Below are positions 23,001-35,000 of a stretch of DNA of 64,000 nt, in pieces. The DNA is from Larix kaempferi (Eukaryota; Streptophyta; Pinopsida; Pinales; Pinaceae). The notes beneath the pieces were generated by a model. The model had not been told where the DNA came from. It was given only the letters and a program-made list of their open reading frames with translations, and did not search any database. Made by a program: the position numbers and the translations under genes. The DNA is taken from positions 3,967,501 to 4,031,500 of the forward strand of contig BSBM01000602.1 in NCBI GenBank assembly GCA_027924585.1, in the 5' to 3' direction. The number at the start of each line of letters is the position of its first letter. Positions within the stretch are counted from its first letter, which is position 1.

Positions 23001-26000
23001 CTGAGAGAGAGAAGTTCGCACAAGCTGGAGAAGGAAGTTGTTTTGGGGTTTCTACTTGCGGAAAGCATTTTCACATTTTCTCTTTTATCTTTGTACTCTG
23101 ATCTCGGGATTATCATCTCTATACGAAGGCTGTTGGGTTTTCTCCCGTTTGGGTTTCCCAAGATAACCTCTGTTGTTATGTTTTGTGCTTTGTCTTTCTT
23201 CTAGTGATCTTGGTTATGCATTTATATTATTATACTATGAATAGATGAATTTTAACATGGTATCAGAGCAGTTCTAGAAGAAGCCATTGCCGAAACATTG
23301 TCGGAACTAGGGTTTCATCTTGTGAAGTCTTCACCCATCATTTTGGAGAAAAAGAGCCTTAGAAATTATTTTTTTTGGCAAGGCGCACCTTTTGGTGAAG
23401 ACGGAATTCAATTCCGAGAATTTTCAATTTTTGACCTATCTCTGCAGCTGGAGTAGAAATTAGGGTTTCAGTTTTGACCTACTTCTCTCCACAGATTTGG
23501 ATCAGCCCTACCTCAATTCAACTCGCCTTGGCAAGGCGCATCTACCTGTGGTTTCAGTTTTTCAAATTATCAACTTTCATTTTTTACCTATCTCCTGCTA
23601 GGGTTTCTGAACCAGATCTGCAGTCAAGATGATTGGTATGAAGGTTGAAGATCGTTTGAAAAGGCGCTTCCAACTTTATCTCTTGGAAGTCTAGGATTCT
23701 TCTACTACTAGAAGAAAATGACCTATTACAAATTGTAAATGAGAAGGTCCCTGAACCAGAAGCCGAAGAAGACAAACCCCAAAGGAGGAAGAATGGTGCT
23801 AGAGCAAGAAGGATTCTAGTGGACTCAGTAAGAGATCATTTGGTTCCACAAATTTCAGGAAAGAAGACTGCTAGGAAAATGTTCAAGACCATAAAGAAGT
23901 TGTTTGAAAACACTTGCCTCAATGTATCCATGACATTGAGAAACCAGCTCTCAAATATGAAGATATCCAAATCAGAATCCATTGCCTCATATTTCATGAG
24001 GATCACAGAACTAAGGGACAAGCTTAGTACCAGTGGAGATCCCATTGATGAAAAGGAGCTTGTCATCACCACTCTGAATGGTCTTCCACCATCATGGGAG
24101 TCCTTTATCCAAAGCATAAGTGGTAGATCCAAACTACCAAAGTTTAATAAGCTTTGGGCAGATTGTACTCAGGAGGAGACAAGGATTGCAGCACGTCAAA
24201 GACTCCATGGCACTCAACCTAAGGAGAACCGAGCTTTTGTTTCCCATGCCAAGAAGGGTAAGGGAAAAGGTAGGAAGTTCCATAAACACAAGCACCAAGA
24301 TAGGAGATCAAGTCCTCGCCCAAATCAAAAGGAAAAGAGGGACATATCTCAAGTTCAATGTTATAGGTGCACAAAATATGGACACTACGCCAATAGTTGT
24401 CGAAGTTCAAGTAAAAGGAAGCATGAAGCATCTGTTGCTGATGTTGAAGAAGATACTCCTCACAAGAAGTCAAGGAATGATGATCGTTCGGAGTTCCTCT
24501 TCTAGAAGATATGAAGATCCAGATTGCAAGAACAAAGATATCTCTTGGTTCCCACAAGAAGGCAGTGGGAGCCCACACACAAAACAATAAGAGATAAGTA
24601 TTTGTCTTTCTTGCTTACATAGATCTATTTTGTCTTACTTATCTTCATTCTATGCAGATCTATCTACAAGTGCATTGAGCAGTTGATATAGTTTACCTTG
24701 TTGCATTTATTATGCATATGAGCTACACAACATTTCATGAAGCTAGTCTAGATGATATCTCCTTCCTGTATGCTTAGGGTAGTGCACACTCTTGATGGCA
24801 TGTTCTACTGGAGATAGCAGACATCTAGATAGTTCCCAGATGCGTTCATGATTGTTGTGCTAAAGTATTAGCTAAGATGCCTATGTAAACTATTGTCGTT
24901 ATATTTGATTATACAATGTCACTAATCATCAGTCAGGATTTGACTTGTAGGGAAAAGACCATGTGATTTGGACTACAAGAGAAGACTTGTTCTGATGGAC
25001 ATATGAATCTAGTTGACGTTCAGCAAGAAGCTTCCTGGAATGTGACTCTCAGCCTAGAAGGATGACCTCGGAGGAAGTTTTCACAGAAGTGAAACCAAAA
25101 GTGAGCCACATTCAGATATTTGGATGTCCAATCTATATACATGTGCCCAAGTTATAACCTTCACGCAAGAAGGGAACATTTGTGGGATACAATCAGTCTT
25201 CAAAGGCTTTCAAAATCTACATCCCAGGATCCTAACAGACTGAAGTCAGCAAGGATGTGACCTTTGAAGAAGAAATAGCTGTCAGGAGAGGATCAAACAT
25301 GGAGATCGATGATAAAGAAATGCTAGAACCAAAGGAGATGAGATCATCTCCCCCTCCAATTCAAGAGGGAGTTAGCAAAAAAGGATGAACCTATCGATTC
25401 CATAGATCCAGTTGATATCCCCAGAAATGTTGCAGTAGGTTGGAAAAGACCTAGATGAACCCAACAGACTTCGCATGTAGCATATGGGAAATACAAGGCC
25501 AGATTTGTTGCCAGAAGATTATCTTAGAAAGAGGGAGTCGATTATGATGAGACATTTGCTCATGTGGCTCAAGATACTTCTATCAGATCGATCATTGCTA
25601 TCGCTTCAACTATGGGATGGAAGTTGCATCAGATGGATGTGAATACAGTTCTTTCTCAATGGTGTTATTGAGGAAGAAGTCTACATCAAACAGCCAGATG
25701 GGTTTATTGTCCAAGGAAAGGAGTCTCATGGACTCAAGCAAGCACCCTGTGCTTGGTATGGAAGAATAGACGGATTCCTGGTGAGCTTGGGATTTTCCAA
25801 GAGTGATGCAAACCCCAACCTTTACTACAAGGTTGTAGATGATCAGCCACTGATTTTGATATTATATGTTGATAATTTGTTTCTCACAGGAAATGAGAAA
25901 CTCATTGCATGGTGTAAGAAGAATCTCACCTCTGAGTTTGAAATGAAGGATCTTGGATTGATGCACTACTTCTTGGGATTAGAAGTATGGCAGAGGCAGA

Positions 26001-29000
26001 AAGAGATTTTCCTAAGACAAGGGAAATACACCACTGGTATATTGAAGAGATTCGGAATGTTGGATTGCAAGTTCTTGGCTACTCCGATGGATACAAATTG
26101 GAAGAAGTTGAGAGACTCTAATTCAGATTTTGATTTGATTGATCCCACCATATATCGCGAGTTGATTGGGTCATTGATGTATTTGACCAACACCAGACCA
26201 GATATATGTTTTGTTGCGAATGCCCTCAGTCAGTTCATGTGCGAACCGAGGCAGATTCACTGGATTGCTGCAAAACATATGCTCAGATATTTACGTGGCA
26301 CTGTGGGATATGGATTGAAGTATGCTTCAGATTGTGACCTGAGATTGCAGGGGTTTACAGACTCAAATTGGGCCAGATGTGTTGCAGATCGGAAGAGTAC
26401 TTCCGGATGTTGCTTCAGTTTGGGTTCTGCAATTATTACCTGGTACAGCACGAAGTAGAACTCGGTAGCACTCAATACTGCAGAGGTAGAGTACATGGTT
26501 GCTTCTCGATCTGCTAGCACAGCAGCTCAAGAAGCAGTTTGGCTTCGTAAACTCCTAGCAGGATTGTTCGGCCAGATTCCAGAGCCGACCGTGATTCACT
26601 GTGATAACCAGAGTTGTGTGCAGATGTCAGTGAATCTTGTATTTCACGACAGGTCGAAGCATATCAAGATTCGATATCACTTCATTCGTGATATGGTGCA
26701 GAAAGGTGCGGTAGAGTTACAGTACGTGCCAACAGACGACCAGACTGTAGATGTTCTCACCCAGGCCCTTCCCAGGATGAAGTTCGAATACTTTCGCGCA
26801 AGACTTGGAGTCGAAGAGAACCTGTCCCTCCTTGAGAGGGAAAGATGACATTGAGATGCTTGCCCTGCTTTGCCCAGGTGCCTTCTGGAACCTGCATTCC
26901 AGGTACTCAGCCAGATATGGGAGAAATCCCATAGGTAGATGAGTCGAACAGTCAGCAGTTGGTCGGGTTCACCCAAGTACCTTCTACAGTCCAGTTACTC
27001 AGCCATATATGGGAGAAATCGCTTAGGCAGATGAGTAGGACAGTCAACAATTGGTCGAGTTCACACAAGTGCCTCTGCAGTCCAATTACTCAACCAGGTA
27101 TGGGAGAAATCCCATCGGCAGATGAGTAGGACAGTCAGCAGTTGGTCGTGTGATTGCACTGGTGCCTCTATATGTTCAGGTTCTCAGCCAGGTATGGGAG
27201 GACCCCATCGGCAGATAATACGAACAGGTAGTAGATGGTCATGCTCATTTGCTCGTCTGAGATCTCAGCCATGTATGGGAGGACCCCATCAACAGATGAG
27301 ATAGACAGGTAGCAAATGGTATAGCAAAGATGGCACAGCTGATAATCTCGGATATCCAGGATTGAGTGATTCTCCTGGATCCAGGATCGAGTGATTCTCC
27401 TGGACTCATCGAAGGACTGGTGAAGATGTCTTAGATATCCAGGATTGAGAGATTCTCCTGGATCCAGGATTGGGTGATTCTCTTGGACTCACTGAAGGAC
27501 TGGTGAAGATGATGCATGATGACACTTCTCGATGGACTGAGATTGTGTGGACAACCTTCAATATGTATAAAGATGATGGAGACAGCATGGATGTACAAGA
27601 TGAAACCCAGATGATCGTGATGCAGATGAAGACCGAAGAATACCTTCCTCATTGAGAGGGTGTGTTGGATTTTGTGCAACTTCGGAAGATATTATTATTG
27701 TACTTTCATTGTACTTGATTATACTTCCTAAGGGAGATGAACTTGATGTATTTAATTATGTAAACACATGAAAGAATCAATGTAAACCTTGGGGTGCAAG
27801 GAAGCAAAAGAAGAATATTAAAATTAAATTATTAAATTTCCCCCAAGTGAAGTCGGCCTAGTTAGGGTATTTTTCATGTCAGCACTTGTATAAATAGAGG
27901 AAAAGTGCTCCTCATTATTCACTCACTCACTCAAGTGAAGTTCGCATCACCCAGAGAGAGAAAAGTTCGCACAAGCTGGAGAAGGAAGTTGTTTTGGGGT
28001 TTCTACTTGTGGAAAGCATTTTCACATTTTCTCTTTTATCTTTGTACACTAATCTCGAGATTATCATCTCTATACGAGGGTTGCTGGGTTTTCTCTCGTT
28101 TGGGTTTCCCAGGATAAACTTTGTTGTTATATTTTGTGCTTTGTCTTTCTTCTAGTGATCTTGGTTATGCATTTATATTATTATGCTATGAATGGATGAA
28201 TTTTAACATCACTAAACACCTCATATGCTTTGATCAAACTAAAATTCTAGCATCGACCTCCCATTACTCGTCAGGCCTCATCAAGGAAGAGCTCTTAAAA
28301 TAGAAAAACACCCAAACAATATCAATCATGAAGATGGTTACAAGCATAATCACTCCTGGAAAACCTTAATCCACCATGTGGGTCGGTAACACTATTCAAC
28401 TGCCCTCTCATCCACTTCCTCCTTGCTCCAATCTTTTTCCAGTTTTTAGTTGCTCCCTCCTTTCATGGTTCCTTTAATTGGCCTTTCTTTGGAAGTTATC
28501 TTTGTCCTTGTGGTTCCATCCCTTAATTATTTTATCTCTTATATAATGTCACTTCCAAATTTTCCTTTTCTTTTATTTCCATCATATCATTTTTGCCCCA
28601 TATTATATATCAATGCGGTCCATCTTATCTCTTTTGTATGCCTAACATTACCATTTATCTGTATTTAACATCATCATCATCTTCTTTAGTTCACAACTTC
28701 ACGATAATGATTTCAATTCATATGTTATGTTATTTTATTTGTTTCCTTTTATTCATCCATAAATACTAATAATCTTTTATTCTCCTTGTAACTATCTTAT
28801 TTTATTATTTGATCACATAATTCATGCCCGCCTCATAATTTCTAGTAAGGACCATTGACCTATTCTTGTTGACTTGTTATTTTATTACTTTTTCACTTTT
28901 AGCTAAAATCTAACAGCTATTTCTCATCCCCTATTTATACCTACTCACTCTTTTCTATTATTCTATAAGCTTTATTTAGATCCCCTGATGATGGGTGGAG

Positions 29001-32000
29001 TGTCCACTCGAAACATTGGGACATTTCTAAACTCCAACTAAGTGTTGTTAGAAAGTGACAACAAGGAAGGTCTTCCTGCATGCAGAAGACTTAAAAGAAG
29101 AAGCCAATAAAATGTATTTAATTTACTTTTCCCAAGTTTATTCTGGAAAATAAATTAAACTGGTCTAATTAATTATTGACTTAATGAAACACTTTTTATA
29201 AAGTGTAAGTGAAATATTTAAGTGATGGCAAGATCTAATCTTGGCCATCCAATCTCACCGGAGGATCTCAACCTTAGATCTATAGTGAGATTAGGTTATT
29301 AGCTTAGCATTGAGTTATAAAAGAAAGATCAATTGGTGGAGAGGACACACAATTGCATTTCGACAGAGACGGAGGAAGAGAAGTGTGAGAGAGAGAGTTT
29401 TTGCGAAGAAGACAGAGGAGCAGTTATTTGAAGAAGAAGGCAGCGCAGAGGAGAGAGAGACAGATTGAGCAGGTGGAGGTGACCGTACAACAGTACAGTC
29501 CATACATTCGTACGGATTTCGTACAATCCATACGGATTCCGTACAACAGGCCGTATGGATCCGTACAGCAAGCCGCACAACCGTACAGTTGTAGCAGAAT
29601 TGTTGCATTGGGATCCATGCCCATCTCACAGGTTTTTCTCAGTATTTTTGTGTGGTACGATTTTGACAATTGGGCAGAATCGAATTATGATTTGTACTGT
29701 TCCATATTTTCTCAATAAAATAAATATCTCATACTGTCGCACTGGTTTTCCCATCTTTGGTTTTGTGGGGGGGTTTATACCCAAAAAGACTAAGTTGTCT
29801 CTATTGATGGGATTGCTATTATATTTCTTTCAGTATGTATTTTCCGATGTATAGTGAAGAAATCCATGTGTGGTTATTTGTTAGAAATTAATTTGGCATG
29901 CATTTAGCCCTAGTTGGATTTTAAGGAAATTTACATGGTATCAGAGCTCTTTTGAGCAGGCTGAGAGAAAGTAGCAGGTTGGTTGGATAGATCACTGCAT
30001 ATCTATCCAAGGGTTTACAGGTACTATTCACTATGGTCGTACAGTTGAGAGTTGAGGATAGACTCCAAGGGGCACAGAAATTTCCTACTTGGAAAGAGAG
30101 GATCACCAGGATCATTGATGTCAGTGATGTTGAAGAGCACACTGATGGTCAAAAGTCTGCTCCCACAGATCTGGCACATTTGGCTAGATGGAAGAAGATA
30201 GATTCCAGAGCTATGTTGATCATCTTAGATGGGGTGAAGGATCATATAGTCCCTCATATGTCTAGGAAGAAAACCACATTAGAGATGTGGAAGGCTTTGG
30301 AGAGTCTCTACCAGAGCAAGAATGAAAATCTGAAGATGGTGCTGCAAGAGAGATTGCGCAGTACCAGGATGGCCAAGGGTGAAGGAGTGGTGCCTTATCT
30401 TACAAGGCTCACACAAATTAGGGATGACCTTGAAGCAGTGGGCTCTAAGACTGAGGATGGGGAGCTAGTTCGTATATAGCTCTCAATGGCTTCTCTAAAC
30501 CATGGGATATCTTTGTTAAAAGCGTGGTGGCTAGGGAGAAGCTCCCTGACTGGCAGAGATTGTGGGATGACTTCGCACAGGAAGAGACCCAAATGGGTCA
30601 AGGTTCAGCTTCATCTAGCGGTGCTACACAGATCGTGGATGAAGAGGCTCTAGCCCTAACAAGCAAAGGTAAGGGGAAGGCAAAGAAGAAGAAGGGTGGC
30701 AAGAAGAACTTGGACATGGCAAAATTCATGTGCTTCATTTGTCACAAGCATGGACCCTTTGCTTCCCAGTGCCCAGAGAGGAAGAACAACAACAACAACA
30801 CTCAAATGGCAGGTTCTGCAGAGGTGGATGATTTCAGTAAGAGTTTTGATGAGGACTTTTGCTTGATAACTTGCATGGCAAGTTCTGTAGACGGCAGTAT
30901 CTGGTATGTGGACAGTGGTGCATCTTGTCACATGACAGGACATAGGTGTTTCTTCAAGAGCATGAAGGAGGGTGGAGTAAATATCCATATTGAGTTAGGA
31001 GATGATGCGCGGTATTCGGCGCAGGGTGTTGGCACTATTTCGTTCCAGAGGGAGTCTGGAAAACCTATCAGCTTTGTTGATGTGCTATATGTCCCAGGGA
31101 TGACCAAGAATCTCATATCAGTTTCCACACTAGAAGACAAGGGTTTTCTGGTGACTTTCCGGGACTGAAAAGTATATATCGGGCCACATGGGTCAGATCA
31201 AAGATTGGACAGGATGATTGGGGTTCGGAGCAGGAAGGTTTACAGACTACAGTTTGAGCCTGCAAAGGCTCTAGTCAGTAGCAGGAGTAGTGATTGTGAG
31301 TTGTGGCATAGGAGGATGGCACGCTTACACCATGGTGCACTGACGCATCTGAGACAGGCAGTCATTGGAGTTCCTTTAGTACAGGAGGACAAGCACAACC
31401 ACTGCAAGGGTTGTGCGTTGGGGAAGAACATCAGGAAGCCTTTCCCACATAGTGAGCACAAGTCTGAGAGAGTCTTAGACTTGGTGCATTCAGATGTATG
31501 CGGATCGATGAGTGTCCATTCTTTCAGTGGTTACAGTTCCTGCTTCACATTCATTGATGACTATTCTAGGAAAACCTGGATCTATTTACTGAAGGCCAAG
31601 TCAAAGGTCTTCGATCGATTCCGAGAGTTTAAGACTCTTGTGGAGAACCAAACAGGGAAAAAGATCAGGATATTGAGGACAGACAACGGTGGTTAGTACA
31701 CCAGCAGAGAGTTAATGGAGTACTGTGCATCAGAAGGGATCAAGAAAGAACACAATGTTCCTCATACCTCGCAGCAGAATGGGGTGGCGGAGAGGAAGAA
31801 CAGGACACTGGTGAGTGCATCCAAGGCCATGTTATTTGATCAGGGATTACCATTATTCCTATGTGCCGAGACAATTCGGACTGCAGTATATGTCCAGAAC
31901 TGGTGTCCCCACACAACACTGGGGAGGAAGACACCTGAGGAGGTATTCACAGGTACTAGACCGGATGTGAGTCATTACGCATATTTGGCAGTACTTGCTA

Positions 32001-35000
32001 TTGTCACATTCATGCCGACACTAGGAAGAAGTTGGATCCTTCTAGAGAGAAGGGGCTTCTAGTTGGGTATAGTGAGACTTCCAAGGCTTATAGAGTATAT
32101 GTCCCAGCTCGCAAGAGGATCAATGTGAGCAGGGATGTCCAGTTTGACGAGGACAGAGCCTTGAGAAGATCTATGGACTTACCAGCACAGAAGCAGCCAG
32201 TTGAGGACTTAGGAGGAGTCAAGTTGGGGGAGTCACAAATAGAGGTTCAGACACAAGGCACAAGCTCTGGTAGTCAGAGGGAGTCAGGTGGACAGGATCC
32301 TTCTATCTTTGATGGGGAGGATGAGTGGCAGCAATAGGAGGACATCTAGCAGCGGCAGCAGGTAGACACTAGGCCACAACCTAAGTGGTATAGGTCCACA
32401 GTTCAAGATTCCAGACAGGTGAGTCTTCCATAGAGATCCTTTAGACAAAGCGTACCACCAGATCGACTAAGTTATATGGCACTGATGACAGAGTTGATTG
32501 ACTCTGAACCTTCTAGTTTTGAGGAGGTTGCACAACATGATGTGTGGCAAGAGGCCATGGTTGAGGGGTATGACTCAATCATGAAGAATCAGGTATGGGA
32601 GGTTGTTCGGAGGCCACGGGATGAAAAGGTGGTAGGATATAGATGGATCTACAAGGTAAAGCATGCAGCAGACGGAAGTGTGGAGAAGTACAAGGCACGC
32701 TTCGTGGCGAAGGGGTATTCGTAGAAGGAAGGTATTGACTATGAGGAAACCTTCGCCCATGTCGCTAGGTATTCTTCTATTCGGACTATCCTATCATTGG
32801 CAGCAGAGATGGGTTGGCGCATTCATCAGATGGACGTGAAGACAGCCTTCCTCAATGGTATTATTGAAGAAGAGGTTTATATTGAGCAGCTAGAGGGGTT
32901 TGAGGTGGAGAGTAGAGAGTCTCATTTATGCAAACTGCAGAGAGCTCTTTATGGGCTCAAGCAAGCACCTCGAGCATGGTACTCGAGGATTGACAGCGAT
33001 CTACGAGAGATGGGGTTCCAGCAGAGTGAGGCAGACCATAACTTGTATTTCTTGGCAGGTAAGGTACCTCTCATACTGGTTCTATATGTGGATGATCTCT
33101 TTCTTACAGAAGATGAGGAGTTGGTCAAGGCCTGCAAGTCCAATCTTGCAGTGGAGTTTGAGATGAAAGACCTTGGGTTGATGCATTACTTCCTAGGCCT
33201 GGAGGTTTGGTAGAGAGATGGCTACTTCTTCATTGGACAGGGGAAGTATACAGTAGAGACCTTGAAGAGATTCAAGATGGAGGACTGTAGACCTATGGCC
33301 ATACCTCTATTTTCCAACTGGAAGAAGATTGATGTATCGAGATCAGAGGAGTTTGATCCTTCACTGTATAGGCAGCTTATCGGGTCGCTTATGTATCTGG
33401 TCAACACTCGACCAGACATTAGTTTTGCAATCAACTCTGAGTCAATTCATGGTGAACCCTCGAAGAGTACATTGGACAGCTGCGAAGCACATACTTCACT
33501 ACATCAAAGGTACAGTGGAGTATGGTTTGGTTTATGAGTGTAGTGGGAGTATACAATTGGCAGGGTTTACAGATGTTGACTGCGCAGGATGTGTAGAGGA
33601 TCGGAAGAGTACTTCAGGTTGTTGCTTTAGCATTGGATCAAGGATTGTCTCTTGGTTCAACAGAAAGCAGAAGTCAATTGCATTGAGTTCAGCAGACTCT
33701 GAATACATGGTAGCCCGCATGGCGGTATGTGAGGGGATGTGGCTGAGGAAGTTGCTCTCAGGATTGTTCGAGAGTGAGATAGAGACTACTATAGTTCATT
33801 GTGGTAATCAGAGTGGTATCAACCTTTCTGAGAATCCAGTGTTCCATGATAGGAGTAAGCACATTGACATCAGATATCATTTCCTCAAAGATTGTGTTCA
33901 GAGAGGAACCATTCGGTCGGAGTACATACAGACAAATGAGAAGGTAGCAGACATATTTACCAAGGCCCTTTGCAAACTCAAGTTTGTGAAGTTCAGAGAC
34001 AAGTTGGAGTTGTTACAGAATCCCTTCCTCGTTGAGAGGGAGTGTTAGAAAGTGACAACAAGGAAGGTCTTCTTGCATGCATGTGTCCTTGCATGCAGAA
34101 AACTTAAATGGAAGAAGCCAATAAAATGTAGTTAATTTACTTTTCCTAAGTTTATTCTGGAAAATAAATTAAAGAGGTCTAATTAATTATTGACTTAATG
34201 AAACACTTTTTATAAAGTGTAAGTGAAATATTTAAGTGATGGCAAGATCTAATCTTGGCCATCCAATCTCACCGGAGGATCTCAACCTTAGATCTATAGT
34301 GAGATTAGGTTATTCACTTAGCATTGAGTTTTAAAAGAAATATCAATTGGTGGAGAGGACACACAATTGCATTCTGACAGAGACGGAGGAAGAGAAGTGT
34401 GAGAGAGAGAGTTTTTGCGAAGAAGACGAAGGAGCAGCCATTCGAAGAAGAAGGCAGCGCAGAGGAGAGAGAGACATATTGAGCAGGCGGAGGTGATCGT
34501 ACAGCAGTACAGTCCGTACATCCGTACGAATTCCGTACAGTAGACCGTACGTTAAAGTTTTTCTGAGTTTTAACCCAACCTGGTTTCCAAGTCAACTTGC
34601 CATTGTTTAATGCCCAACCCAGTTTTTCATGTTGGCTGGAAATGACATTTTATTTTCAAACTTTAAAAACACAGTTAAAAATCAATATAACAGGTAGAAA
34701 ATTAAATACTCGTGCACACCATAAATCATTTCACTAATAAATTTTTGGCCAATAGCCCTAGAAAAGCCCACAAAGGGAAAACCAGTCAGAGAGAATTAAT
34801 TATTTCTTCAGAAAATCTCTGTACGAAATTTACAGTCAAAATCACTTATCTCAACCAGCAAATTTACACCCACAGAAGCTGCCTCGAAATCTATGGAATC
34901 AGTTGTACGGATTTCAGTGTTGTACGGCCCTCAAAAACTCTGCAGTACGGCCCTCGAAATCTGTGCCTAGTTTGCCTCGAGATGCATGCCCAGTCAGCTG

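Larger units (their letters stand above)
22713..28208 (+). mobile_element. Ty1/copia retrotransposon D (same family as B)
   Basis: LTRs of 545 and 546 bp begin tgttggattttgtgc and end gaattttaaca. The flanks are acact (22708-22712) and tcact (28209-28213), a 5-bp TSD with one change. The gag is fairly intact, but protease and integrase are missing and RT is damaged. By eye the LTRs differ at about 25 positions. The element sits in the GIY-YIG frame of a PLE. Confidence 0.94.

Noticed and set aside
29315-29854. Overlapping open frames on both strands within the LTR of E
   Set aside because: They recur in the second LTR because of the repeat and are an effect of the cgtac-rich sequence. No known domain was seen.
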